Below, one piece after another: positions 10,516 to 21,258 of a stretch of DNA of 64,000 nt (its first letter is position 1; every line of letters begins with the position of its first letter). The DNA is from Aphrocallistes beatrix. Its lineage: Eukaryota > Porifera > Hexactinellida > Sceptrulophora > Aphrocallistidae. Made by a program: the position numbers and the translations under genes. The notes under the pieces are model-generated. The model was not told where the DNA came from. It saw only the letters and a list, made by a program, of their open reading frames with translations, and did not search any database. Where the stretch lies: contig OY725489.1 of the NCBI GenBank assembly GCA_963281255.1, positions 1,054,001 through 1,118,000 on the forward strand, in the 5' to 3' direction.

Positions 10516-10706
10516 TTCCTCAGGGCATGCCTAATTTCCGGGACGGGACGGAATACTGTCCCGGAAATTAGGTATCTTAACCCGTCCCATCCCGAAAATT
10601 AGGTACCTTTTCTGTCCCGTCCCGGAGATTAGGCATCTTGACTCGTCCCGTCCCGGAAATTAGGTACCTGATGGCCCCGTCCCGTCCCGAAAATTAGGCA
10701 TGCCCA
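10516..10706. repeat. second CCGGGACGGGACGG foldback repeat
   Basis: Starts GGGCATGCCTAATTTCCGGG and ends CCCGAAAATTAGGCATGCCC, with several internal 'CCCGTCCCGGAAATTAGGTA' units. Inserted between two C-terminal fragments of the third NHL-like copy. Confidence 0.75.
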
Positions 10707-10738
10707 TTCCTCATTTGGATTTTGTATATTTTAGTTTA

Positions 10739-11809
10739 CAAGCGCGCTTCGCGTGCTTGCGCTGCGCGGCTTGCAGACACTACGTGTCCGCAGAGTCGCC
10801 CTACGGGCGCCTGGAGTTATTCAATCTAAACTATTTTTGGAATTCTTTTCTTTTATATATATATTGTAAACAAAGGTCAACGAAAATTTTTCAAATGGAT
10901 CCAAAAATATGATATTCGAAATCTACACCCCTGAAAGCCCCATGTCAAACGTTGAAAGCTAGTTTCTAGCCTATTTTTGTACTTTGTTTACTTTATGTAT
11001 CTATTGTAAACAAAAGTAAACAAATATTTTATCATATCGATCTGAAACTATCAAACTTACTCGAAAATTCGATATTCGAAATCTACACCCCTGAAAACCC
11101 CATGTCAACCGTTGGAAGCTAGTTTCTCGCTTATTTTTGTTATTTGTTTACTTTATGCATCTAATGTAAACAAAAGGAAACAAATATTTTATCATATCGA
11201 TCTGAAAATATGATATTCGAAATTTACACCCCTAAAAACCCTATGTCAACCGTTGGGAGCTAGTTTCTAGCCTATTTTTGTAATTTGTTTACTTTATGTA
11301 TCTATTGTAAACAAAAGTAAGCAAATAATTTATCATATCGATCTGAAAATATGATATTCGAAATTTATACCCTTGAAAACCCCGTATCAACCGTTGGAAG
11401 CTAGTCTTTAGCATTATTTTCAAAATTCATCAAATGGTGTGAAAATATGTATATATAGGTGTGAAAATATGCACATAATTTTTTTAATTGCTATACACTA
11501 AATACATTTAAGATATTAAACATAAGTTGTAGCTTTGAAGGAGTATTAATAATGACGATCTATTGGAGTGTCGTACAATAATTTCCATTGTGATAGTGTA
11601 ATCATTAATTTTGTATAGGAAAGGTGTGAAAAATTGTTTTCCATTTTTTTTGCAGAGGTGTGAAAATTTCGCTTAGATCTTAGAACTTAATCGTAGAAAT
11701 ATCATTTGACCCCTACATGTAAATTTTCATATCTCTACGACTTGCCAATTCTTCAATCAATTCGAACAAACAAACAAACAAACAAATCCTAGCATTTTAA
11801 TATATAAGA
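10739..11809 (-). mobile_element. Helitron-like element related to family A, with internal ~140 bp tandem repeats
   Basis: Shares both ends with family A but has a different middle. On the minus strand it starts A|TCTTATATATTAAAATGCT, then a (TTTG)n run and TTCGAATTGATTGAAG, and finishes with the GC-rich tail ...GCGAAGCGCGCTTG|T. Positions ~10860-11420 hold four diverged units of about 140 bp, each containing ATATGATATTCGAAAT, 'acacccctgaaaa' and GTCAACCGTTGGAAGCTAG. Non-coding. It sits in the 3' flank of the third NHL-like copy. Confidence 0.75.
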
Positions 11810-11877
11810 TACTCTATGTCCAAAGTCAGCCAGTGTCCTGTAGAATTCTCTTGTTTTTTACCAGATTTGTTCAATTC

Positions 11878-12430
11878 TATTCCTAGTTCGTTGTAATTAA
11901 ATATTATATGGTGCTATTAAATCTTTATTTTGTTTTAAAAACAATTATTTCTGATTGAGATGACAATGGTAAATATGTTTCCTCAAACGAATGCAGCTCA
12001 AGTACCACCGTGTGAAAATAAAAAGGATTCTTAAACAGCGATCATCAGTAATACTTTCTTATTTTTTCTGCCTTCCCGGTGATATATGCGGCCAGGGTTA
12101 AGTGGACCATGGTCTCTCGACTAAACCAACATGACCGTGTGCTTCAATACTGAACTATTATATCATTATCATAAGATCCAAATTGCCATATAATTCGTTA
12201 CATAACAACAATAGCCCCCCCCCCCATATGTCACGTCTTGTCACATTATAATTTTCCCTCCTCCCACCCCTTTAAATATTACGTAACATTTAGACAGTCC
12301 ATTTATGTTATACATATACTATTATACTATTAGCTTCTATACTGATTTAACTAACATTATATTCATACAGCATGTACGAAACAACATAAAGCAGAGCACA
12401 ATACACAATAATACTCTTACATATACAAAT
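11878..12430. other. interval between NHL remnant and 7TM gene 1
   Basis: 12060-12130 resembles a diverged C7-type end (GCCTTCCCGGTGATATATGC...TTAAGTGGACCATGG). A C10 homopolymer lies near 12215. No gene seen. Confidence 0.45.
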
Positions 12431-13603
12431 TTAGATCATTTTTCTTGAGAGAGATGCTTCATAATAACACAATCTATAGCGATAACATCGAGGCTTGATC
12501 AATGTTTGTGTTATATATTTACGAACAACAATATAAATGCAGACAATGTTAACCACGACGAAATTGAAATATGTGACGAAATCGAGTAAATTTGCTAACA
12601 ATAGTAAATATTCTTCTATTAATAAGAATTCGTTCTTGATTGATTTAGGGATAGTGAATCTTGGAAATCCGTACGTAGCATGAAACCAACAAGAGTCTTC
12701 ACTAATTGATTCTATCAAGACAAATCCACTGTTTAAGAATATGCTCTTTAAGGCAAAAATTCCGAATGTTGTCATAAGAAAAGTGAAAATTCTTCGATAG
12801 TTTTTCAGGAACTGTTTCTGTTCATAATATCCTCGTACGCCATATATATTAAACGCTTCTTTAATTCGACTATGCATTGCAGGGAAAAACTTTCTCTTTG
12901 CGATACACAGCACAACAAAGAAGATACAAACATCTGTTAAATTTTGAAGTATTTCCCCAAACAGACCAGTATATGGAATAGCTTTGAATAAAATGATAAT
13001 TGCCTTAAAAACGAATCCCACCAAGAAGAATTTACAAATGTTCTTCGTTTTAATCTCATTTCTCGCTGCGTAGCTCAAATGTAGAAGAGAAGCCCCAAAC
13101 ATCCAAACCATCATCGAATATGAAAGATCTAGAAAATACATGTTAGTAGTTAGGAACACAGAGTTTCCCCGAAAGTCGTATAAAGAACCAATAAATGTAT
13201 CAGAATGCAAGGTACAGTTTGCTCCGATTCTTTCTGAGATGGTTACTGGGTCTCCGTAATGGTCACTAAGAAAGTCATTAATCGTTGTTATGCAGAAAAC
13301 AAGCTCGAATAGGAGGAAGACGATGAAAATTAGATATCGTACCTTAGCTTCATCTCGACTGAAAATCTTAGGTTGTAGACTAGATGCATCTTCACGACAT
13401 CTGTTCTCTAGAAGTAGTCTTTTCTGCAACATTTGCCAATAAATCTGATAAGTGACATAAACCATCCAGAAAATGCATATTGTGGTATACCCGTATATGC
13501 AAGCCTCAGAAAGGTGAGATATTTGGCTTCCTATTGTCTCGAGAACTGATATAATTCTATCGGAATTTGTTTTGTTTGAGCTCAAGTTGAATGCCATTTT
13601 CAT
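12431..13603 (-). CDS. orphan seven-transmembrane protein 1
   Basis: Intact 390-residue intronless frame with seven hydrophobic segments at about 35-56, 89-109, 150-179, 188-209, 219-236, 270-292 and 328-361. N-terminal sequons (NLS, NKT) before the first segment and Lys/Arg-rich loops after segments 1, 3, 5 and 7 predict an outside N-terminus and inside C-terminus. Family-wide features: IGxNCTL (residues 127-132) in the first outside loop; SYSMMVWMFGASLLHLSYAARN in the third segment and its inner edge; IPYTGLFG; FFVVLxIAKRKFFPAMHSR; CWFHATY (305-311) in the last outside loop; and YRYR after segment 7. It lacks DRY and NPxxY of class A GPCRs, and I recognise no named family. A lineage-specific receptor, or a channel or transporter of otopetrin-like size, are both open. 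It is one of five copies plus two fragments here. Confidence 0.85.
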   Translation of the reverse strand: MKMAFNLSSNKTNSDRIISVLETIGSQISHLSEACIYGYTTICIFWMVYVTYQIYWQMLQKRLLLENRCREDASSLQPKIFSRDEAKVRYLIFIVFLLFELVFCITTINDFLSDHYGDPVTISERIGANCTLHSDTFIGSLYDFRGNSVFLTTNMYFLDLSYSMMVWMFGASLLHLSYAARNEIKTKNICKFFLVGFVFKAIIILFKAIPYTGLFGEILQNLTDVCIFFVVLCIAKRKFFPAMHSRIKEAFNIYGVRGYYEQKQFLKNYRRIFTFLMTTFGIFALKSIFLNSGFVLIESISEDSCWFHATYGFPRFTIPKSIKNEFLLIEEYLLLLANLLDFVTYFNFVVVNIVCIYIVVRKYITQTLIKPRCYRYRLCYYEASLSRKMI

Positions 13604-13670
13604 AGTATATATTTGCGAGACCTATAATAATTAAATTTTTTAGATTTTAATAGTAAGTTTAATAGCACTT

Positions 13671-13680
13671 GTATTTATAT
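13671..13680 (-). promoter_or_regulatory. TATA-like box of 7TM gene 1
   Basis: ATATAAATAC on the minus strand, 68 bp upstream of the ATG. 7TM genes 2 and 4 carry a similar TATAAATA at 34-50 bp. Confidence 0.5.
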
Positions 13681-14925
13681 TTCTTAGATAGTATTTTGCT
13701 GGAAATCGAGATATAATATTGTTTATGTGCAATTATAACTTATATATATACTAGCTTAATTAAGTATCTCGTGTGCACTGTTCTCTACAAATTCATATTA
13801 AGAAGACGTAATATTGCATGAGAATAACAGTTTCTGTAATATATTTCCCGACACTCTCATCTCGTGAGATACGGTTTTATTGTGAATGAAGTAATGAATA
13901 TGATTGATTACATAATGTTATCTCATGAACTATTCTATTGTTCTGTGTACTTCCACCTAAGTTTGAGAGTTGATTTAATCGCTGTAGACAGGGATAGTTT
14001 ACTAGCAATTTTGTAATCTAACAATACAGCCCTGAATTCAGGGGCTGCGCGGACATTCAGCAGATCGGGTGTAACCCGAAGTTCAATCATTTAACGCCTG
14101 GAAGCTGACAAAATTGTTTCCTAATATCTCAGATTCTTCTAAATTACTAATAGTTATACTACTGACCTTTATATATATGACATGCTTTATTTTCATTTTA
14201 TATAGGTACAATTAACAATCATATTTGAAATACCTATGAGCAACAGCAATTTTATCAGTTTTTCTTAACACATCTACTTGTACGTTGATATACATCATCA
14301 TGAGCTTGTCCGAGAAGGTGTCACCTAGAGCAGATCTCTTTTGTCAGCTTCCAGGCTCTTTGCCCTTGAACCACACTGGGAGGCTTACAGGCTTACAGCA
14401 AAAAACTCCGCCGAGCTTCCCGCGCCAGTTGACTTTGCCTTACCTGCCTCTCCTCCCCGCTACGCCTATGAGCCCGACCGCTTTTAAGGTTAGTCTAGTG
14501 ATAGCTTAGGGGCGCCTCGCTGTCTCTGATTGGATAAATTATACTAGGAAGATTTTGAAAGAGACAACCAAAATTTACTTGTTAAATAAAATTTTCCCTC
14601 GAGAAAAGTTCTGAACCGTTCTACTGAAATGCTAGGAATATAGTATTATTAAGCATGCGTAATTATAACCTTATTCAATTATAATTTTGTAGTACGTGTA
14701 TTTGCAGAGGGATAATATTTTCCATAAATACATTTAGATCTGCTTAATTCGCCAGGAAATTTCAGCGCTAACATACACACATAGATTAGCACAAAAATGC
14801 ACAAGAGGGAATAAATAAGTGTAAAACTAATGTAATACGTATGTTTATACTATAACTTGTACCATACAAGTATTTTGTCATATATCAGTACATTATCTGA
14901 ACTGTCATATTATTTAAAGTATACA
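13681..14925. other. interval upstream of 7TM gene 1
   Basis: Mostly unique AT-rich sequence. GCCTGGAAGCTGACAAAA at ~14097 is exactly mirrored by TTTTGTCAGCTTCCAGGC at ~14338, a short inverted repeat spanning about 260 bp that ends in a GC-richer patch (14290-14520). No gene is supported. Confidence 0.45.
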
Positions 14926-16275
14926 GTGGAGTCTTGGAATAACGGACAAATTGGAGACATAGCTTTCGCCCGTATAGAAGGGTTGTCAAATAATAAATTA
15001 ATAATTTTAGGATTTAATGATTTTATAAATATCTGTAGTTTCTAGCAATGCTTGCATATATGTATGAGGTCTATCGAACATCTAATTCATCAATTTCTAA
15101 CTCTACAATTTAGCAGCTTCAATGATGTTATTGCTATATAATCCTCTCAACTCTTCTCATTCCAGGCAAGCCATACACTGAACTCCAAATATGCACCTGA
15201 TATCTCTCAAGTTCTTTAAATCGAACTGGTGAACTCCTTTGATTAAATGAAAGCATTGGGAAATATTGCATAAGCAAAAGTAATGTTAGGTAGAGAATAA
15301 CAAATAAATATGACGCACATTGTACTTTAATGTATAGTTTTGAAAGATACTGATAAATTACCAGATAATATTACATGGTTACATTAATTAAAGGGGAACT
15401 GTACCTTTTAGTAAAATGTAGAAATTATTTCAATTTACAGTATACCCTGCAAAAATCTAATGGTATAAATGAGTTTATATTAAATAGTCCCAACAGAATA
15501 ATCTAAGGTTCGTGTACTCTCAGAATGGGCATTTAAAACAACGACAGTGGAGTCTCCCAAAACGGACAACCATTTTACACGGGCAAAAGCTATGTCTCCA
15601 ATTTGTCCGTTATTCCGAGACTCCACTGTACGTATATATGTTACCTCTGAAATTTACTGGCGAATTAAGCAGATCTAAATGTAAAGGAGATGAACAAGCA
15701 TTCCCTCACAACTAAAGTGGGGTAGGGATATATATATATGAGAGTACACGAACCTTATATCATTCTGTTGGGACTATTTAATATAAACTCATTTATACCA
15801 CTAGATTTTCGCAGGGTATACTGTAAATTGAAGTAATTTCTACATTTTACTAAAAGGTACAGTTCCCCTTCAATTAATGTAAACCATGTGGTATTATCTG
15901 GTAATTTATCAGTATTTTTCAAAACTATACATTAATGTATAATGTGCGTCATATTTATTTGCTATTCTCTACCTAACATTACTTTTGCTTATGCAATATT
16001 TCCCAATGCTTTCATTTAATTAAAGGGGTTCGTTCATCAGTTCGATTTAAAGAACTTGAGAGATATCAGGTGCATATTTGGAGTTCAGTGTATGGCTTGT
16101 CTGGATTGAGAAGGATGGAGAGGATTCTATAGCAATAACATCATTGAAGCTACTAAATTGAGTTATAAATTGATGAATTAGATGTTCGATGGCCCTCATA
16201 CATATATTCATCATTGCTAGCAAATACAGATATTTATAAAATCATTAAATCTTATAATTATTAACTTATTATTTT
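14926..16275. repeat. large palindrome with ~540 bp arms
   Basis: 14986-15525 is complementary to 15738-16275 (e.g. GGTTCGTGTACTCTCAGAAT near 15507 against GAGAGTACACGAACC near 15740). The centre holds a short pogo-like MITE at 15548-15630, with ends CAGTGGAGTCTC and GAGACTCCACTG. A truncated inverted copy of that MITE sits at 14926-14985, just outside the left arm. Non-coding. Confidence 0.8.
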
Positions 16276-16508
16276 TGTTTAAGATTTATTTGGAGAAGAT
16301 ATCTTATGACATGTGTGTAATACGGAATCAACATGAACTCTGCTGATGGATTATATCATGAAACTGCCGCTGTTTAGTTCAGTTCATTTATGTTGCAATT
16401 CAAAAAGTAAGAATTTGATATTGTTCCAAAACCCACTTGATCATAAAATGTACTTAGTTTGATTTGTGATCATTGATTTACATTTGAATTCATTGATTTC
16501 ATTGAACA

Positions 16509-16862
16509 CAAGCGCGCTTCGCTTGCTTGTGCTGCGCGGCTGGCGGACACTTCGTGTCCGCCGGAGGCTCCCTTCGGTCGCCTGGGGTCACATTGGTTAA
16601 TTATAAGGGAGATAACATCTCTAAATATGTCCATCTTAGTGTTAATCGATTTACCTCGAAAAATCACCAAATTTGTCAATTTTAAAATTTTTGATGCGTA
16701 ATGATGAAGTCATAACAAAGTGATGAGTCATCATTTTTTGATGAAAGTTGCATCATATGTGAGGTATGTGAGTATACAGATTATATTAAAATTTCAGCCT
16801 TCTATCTACTATACTGGCTGAGTTATGCCCGAATAACTGTGTTGCTTAACTTTTAAAAATGC
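16509..16862 (-). mobile_element. A-family element, copy A7, 5'-truncated
   Basis: Begins with the complete tail CAAGCGCGCTTCGCTTGCTT preceded by A (the T of CTTG|T on the other strand), and runs to AACTTTTAAAAATG, where it is cut by A8. Confidence 0.8.
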
Positions 16863-16870
16863 GAGATATA

Positions 16871-16894
16871 TCCTTACTATTAAAACTCGATTAA

Positions 16895-16925
<31 letters not shown>

Positions 16926-17419
16926 CTGTAACGAATTGATTGAAGAAACTGCCGGTCATAGAAAGCTAATTTTTGGCATGTGGGAGTATTTTGGCCCTGG
17001 CTCCAGTAATATCTGAGCTCAGAGCAAAATGTCGACTCATCATGGAATTATGACGTCATTATCACATTTTTAATAGTTAAGCAACAGAGTTATTCGGGCA
17101 TAACTCAGCCATTATAGGAGATAGAAGGCTGAAATTTTAATAAAATCTGTATACTAACATACCTCACATATGATGCAAATATCATCAAAAAATGAAGACT
17201 CATCAGTTTGTTATGACGTCATCATTACGCATCAAAAATTTTAAAATTGACAAATTTGGTGATTTTTCGAGTGATATCGATTATCAAAGTAGGACAGACA
17301 TATTTAGAGATGCTCTCTCCCTTATAATTTACCAATGTGACCCCAGGCGACCGAAGGGAGCCTCCGGCGGACACAAAGTGTCCGCCAGCCGCGCAGCGCA
17401 AGCAAGCGAAGCGCGCTTG
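16871..17419 (+). mobile_element. A-family Helitron-like element, full-length copy A8
   Basis: A|TCCTTACTATTAAAACTCG ... GAAGCGCGCTTG|T, 549 bp, with both 3' hairpins intact. Confidence 0.85.
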
Positions 17420-17431
17420 TATATATATATA

Positions 17432-18642
17432 TCCTTACTATTAAAACTCGATTATTGTATATATATATATATGTTAGAACAAATTTGCGAAATCAACAAT
17501 TATGCATAATTGTTCATCTAATGTAACAATTATGCATAATTGTTGTGAAATGAACAGTTTTATATAATTGTTAAAAATGGAAGCAACAATTATGCATAAT
17601 TATTAATGGTGCTACTGAGTTCCAAAGAAAAACCAATTTATTGAACAAAAAAATAATTGGTAGTACAGTCCACTCCCCGAAAACCGGGGCACCTCGAGAC
17701 CAGAGCTCAGCCTTCAGCCATTGTATAGTATATACGTATATGTACACACTACACACTATACAGTCAGTCTGTCACATAGATAACTATAATTTCACTATAA
17801 CACAACAAGCATAACCGTATGGAGCCAAGTAAGGCTCAGTCTAACACACGAAATTCCAAAATTTCTCTTCCGACGGTCAGTCAAACTTATTATGACACTT
17901 GGAGCTACGCTGTAGGTCTTTACTAACATTAAGGTAGCTACAGATAGCTGACAGGCAGAATGCGCGAGTCAGGATGACAATTATGCATAATTGTTGCTTA
18001 CATTTAAAACAATACATTTAAAAAAATTGTTCATTTCACAACAATTATGCATAATTGTTACATTAGATGAACAATTATGCATAATTGTTGTAAAATGAAC
18101 AATTATGCATAATTGTTGATTTCGCAAATTTGTTCTAACAGATATATATATATATATATCTGTAACGAATTGATTGAAGAAACTGCCAGGCGCAGAAGGC
18201 TGATTTTTGGCATGTGGGAGTCTTTTCGCTATGGCTCCAGTAAGTTCTGAGCTCAGACCAAAATGTCGACTCATCATGGAATTATGACGTCATTGTCACA
18301 TTTTTAAAAGTTAAGCAACACAGTTATTCGGGCATAACTCAGCCATTATAGGAGATAGAAGGCTGAAATTTTAATAGAATATGTATACTAACATATCTCA
18401 CATATGATGCAACTATCATAAAAAAATGATGACTCATCACTTAGTTATGTCGTCATCATTACGCATCAACAATTTTAAATTTCACAAATTTGGTGATTTT
18501 TCGAGTGATATCGATTTTAAAACTAAGATGGACATAGTATTTAGAGATGATATCTCCCTTATAATTAACCAATGTCACCTCCAGGCGACCGAAGGGAGCC
18601 TCCGGCGGACACGAAGTGTCCGCCAGCCGCGCAGCGCGCTTG
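17432..18642 (+). mobile_element. A-family Helitron-like element, copy A9, split by a TIR element
   Basis: Starts A|TCCTTACTATTAAAACTCG 12 bp after A8, is interrupted in its TA run at 17472-18140, resumes with TGTAACGAATTGATTGAAG at 18161 and ends GCGCGCTTG|T. The tail lacks the 'caagcaagcgaa' segment. A reversed A-family 5' end remnant lies immediately downstream (18653-18688). Confidence 0.8.
17472..18140. mobile_element. TIR element with seven copies of an 18-20 bp palindrome
   Basis: Ends TGTTAGAACAAATTTGCGAA and its exact reverse complement. Subterminal zones carry AACAATTATGCATAATTGTT, a perfect palindrome, three times on the left and four on the right, some units diverged. Such clustered subterminal motifs commonly bind transposase, though this function is inferred. 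The interior includes a CAGTCCACTCCCCGAAAACC scrap. The target duplication cannot be read because the target is a TA run. Confidence 0.8.
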
Positions 18643-18810
18643 TATATATATATATATACAATAATCGAGTTTTAATAGTAAGGATTATTTAAAGTTTAAT
18701 TACAGACTTGTGACATATGTAAATATTTTCATCTAACATAATACATTCTCACACAAAATTTCATAATACGCATATTAATATTAATAAAACACACGCAAAC
18801 TCCTGTTACA

Positions 18811-19977
18811 TTAACTGAAGTATTCTTTCCCAATCAGAGGCGTATCAATATCGACTCGATAGTGGTGGCAATAACGTTTTCTTTTTTTATTGAGATATTT
18901 GACGGAGATAGTAATGATAAAAACAATATTTACAAGGGCTAAATTAGAAAATGCCATAAAATCTATAGCTTGGATCATTATATCAACACAGCTATTGATG
19001 AGAGTTAATTCTTCCACGGTTTGCTTAGAAAGGACAAATAATGGCAAGTCGTACGTAGCATGGAACCAACATGAATTTTTGCTGACTGACTCAATCAGGA
19101 CAGTGGTGCTGTTCAGAATAAGACCCTTAAAAGGTATGACACCATATGTTACCATTAGGAAAGTGGCTAGTAGTTTATAACGATTCAATAATGATTTTTG
19201 ATAAGTGTACGCTCTGATGCCAGTTGTATGAAATGCATCAATAACTCGACTATGCATTGCAGGTAAGAACTTTCTCTTCGCGATATACAATACGACAAAG
19301 AAGATAAAAAGGTCTGCTAAATTTTGAAGTATTTCCCCAAACAGACCGGTATATGGAATAACTTTGAATGCCACGATAATTGCCCTGAAAACGAGTCCAG
19401 ACAAAATTAATTGGCGAATGATCTTCACCTTAATCTCGTTTCCAGCCGCGTAGCTTAAATGGAGAAGAGAAACGCCGAACATCCAGACCATCATTGAATA
19501 TGAGAGATCTTCAAAGTACATGTTTATAGTAAGGATTATAGACTTTTCTCGTGAGTCGTATAAGGAAGATAGGAATGTGTCAGGGAGCAATGTACAATTT
19601 CTACCAATAGTTTCTGATCTAGGTGACTGACCTATATTTTTATCAAAAACACCGTATATGTTCATTGCGACAAAAAACCAGAGCTCGAATAGTATGAAGA
19701 TGAGAAATATCGAATAGCGGACTATTTCTTCATTTAGAATGAAGATTGTATGCTCCATCTCATATTTATCTTGATTTCTCGTTTTTAGAGCAGATTTCTT
19801 TCGCTTTCTTAGCCTGTCAATTTGACAACAAACGAAAATCAAACAAAAAATGCTTGTAAAGGTATAAATGAATGTGGAGGCCTCAGTTAGGTAAAGCAAA
19901 TAATCGGTAATTTTGTTTGATATTAATATATTAATATTATCCGAACTCTCATTGCTTAAGTTTTTATAAATTTCCAT
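18811..19977 (-). CDS. orphan seven-transmembrane protein 2
   Basis: Intact 388-residue intronless frame, closest in design to 7TM protein 1. N-terminal sequons NLS and NES, IGRNCTL at 124-130, and SYSMMVWMFGVSLLHLSYAAGN in the third helix and its inner edge. VIPYTGLFGEILQNLADLFI and FFVVLYIAKRKFLPAMHSR follow, then SCWFHATYDLP in the last outside loop. The basic inner loops (RLRKRKKSALKTR after helix 1; KRKRYCHHYR after helix 7) keep the outside-N, inside-C prediction. The C-terminal YRYR motif is altered to HHYR. Minus strand like copy 1, about 5.2 kb away, with the interval filled by a palindrome and Helitron-like copies, so the pair probably arose by tandem duplication. Confidence 0.85.
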   Translation of the reverse strand: MEIYKNLSNESSDNINILISNKITDYLLYLTEASTFIYTFTSIFCLIFVCCQIDRLRKRKKSALKTRNQDKYEMEHTIFILNEEIVRYSIFLIFILFELWFFVAMNIYGVFDKNIGQSPRSETIGRNCTLLPDTFLSSLYDSREKSIILTINMYFEDLSYSMMVWMFGVSLLHLSYAAGNEIKVKIIRQLILSGLVFRAIIVAFKVIPYTGLFGEILQNLADLFIFFVVLYIAKRKFLPAMHSRVIDAFHTTGIRAYTYQKSLLNRYKLLATFLMVTYGVIPFKGLILNSTTVLIESVSKNSCWFHATYDLPLFVLSKQTVEELTLINSCVDIMIQAIDFMAFSNLALVNIVFIITISVKYLNKKRKRYCHHYRVDIDTPLIGKEYFS

Positions 19978-20010
19978 TTTTGTGTCTTACTTTTCAGAGT
20001 GGATAAACCA

Positions 20011-20020
20011 GTATTTATAG
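20011..20020 (-). promoter_or_regulatory. TATA-like box of 7TM gene 2
   Basis: CTATAAATAC on the minus strand, 34 bp upstream of the ATG. The same core (TATAAATAC) is found upstream of 7TM gene 1. Confidence 0.5.
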
Positions 20021-21258
20021 CATCTTAGTGGATTATGAAATAATAACTATTGCATCAGCATAGAATTGAATTACTATCTAGATATTATATTACTTTATAT
20101 AATTTTCTGTTGGAAAATCTTTTAACTTTTAGAATATTAAATATGTACATAATAATATTCATAAGATCAGTTTCTACATATAACTTCACGGAACAGGAAA
20201 CGAGTTGAAAAGTTTATCTCATCCCCCCAGGTTAAAACTGGATATAGTCAAAGTGCTAAAACATTGATGTTAGCAATGTTTGCGTGTTGATGATTCAGTT
20301 GAAAACAGCTTAATAATGCATTTGTAACGTTTTTCTCCACTTTTAGTTTTATTATGTACAAGTAATAACTTTAGTAAACTAAGTATAGATCTATTGTGCA
20401 GTTCCGTTAGAGTTCAAATCTGGGCGGGATAATAGATGTTGCAATAAAAGTAAGATGATCAATATATATTTGCATTAGCTAATTGGAGTTTTTAGTTTAT
20501 AGTTTTGGAGAGGTTTAGTGTGTTAAAATTATTAGTGATAAGAGAGAATGCTTAGAACAGAGATAAAGGCAATTGGAAAGAGAGTTTCAAGAGTTTTAAG
20601 AATAAATATGGCAGTTTGCCACCTCATGTAGTTACTTAATATAGTCGAACTTTTTTTTTTGTCCAAGTGCTACAAAGAAGGAAACAGTAGAAGGATAATT
20701 TGGTAGAAGAGTGTACCTGATATTATTTTGAAATTGTCCTGTAACCTATATACTTTTCTACCAAAGTTTCTCCTTTCTCCCACTGCTTTCATACAGATGA
20801 TACATGTATCATTGGTTACATTTTGATAGATGTCACGAGAATGGAAAGAGTTTCCTGTATCAACATTTTGCATATTTATATGACATCCACACACTAACCA
20901 CTTCCGGTTCACTGTGTCCATCCCATACAGCAGTCAGGAATGGCAAAACTCAAAGTAGCGAGAAATGGAGAGGGCGAAGTTTCAGATTAACTATGATGAT
21001 CACTCCAATTCTCCTTCTATAGTTTAGATACTCGCTACAGCACAGTTAAAGCCGTTCTTAATAATCTTACTTAGCTTCTTGTTCGCTGGGATTTTAGCCA
21101 TGGAGATATATCACTCTGGATATTTGGCCCTTTCAGCGTACAGTGACGTCATCATTAAAAGCAATGCCATCTGAAACTAAGATTAATTTATACTTTATTA
21201 ACTGTTTCCCTAGTCACACGAAATAAAATTTAATCTTTTTCTATATGATCCATATCGG
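20021..21258. other. interval between 7TM gene 2 and the nested TIR element
   Basis: No repeat or gene recognised. Frames of 72-83 codons overlap on both strands near 20670-21022 (one contains CHENGKSFLYQHFAYLYDIH), but they match nothing I know and have no duplicate in the window. Confidence 0.4.

Larger units (their letters stand above)
9686..11877 (+). pseudogene. third NHL-like propeller copy, fragmented by at least four insertions
   Basis: 9686-10016 reads in frame from NNIYVCTTNELVVMNSA to YSNDGKMVV, matching paralogues 1 and 2 from mid-gene. The 5' half is missing, replaced by A5. The remaining 3' pieces are spread out: 10463-10511 (AGACCACAAGAGGAGTATTG), 10707-10737 (CATTTGGATTTTGTATATTT, the old C-terminus) and 11826-11877 (CAGTGTCCTGTAGAATTCTC, the 3' flank). 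Between them sit CCGGGAC repeats, a GGTCC palindrome array and a 1071 bp Helitron-like element. It cannot encode a propeller. Confidence 0.85.
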
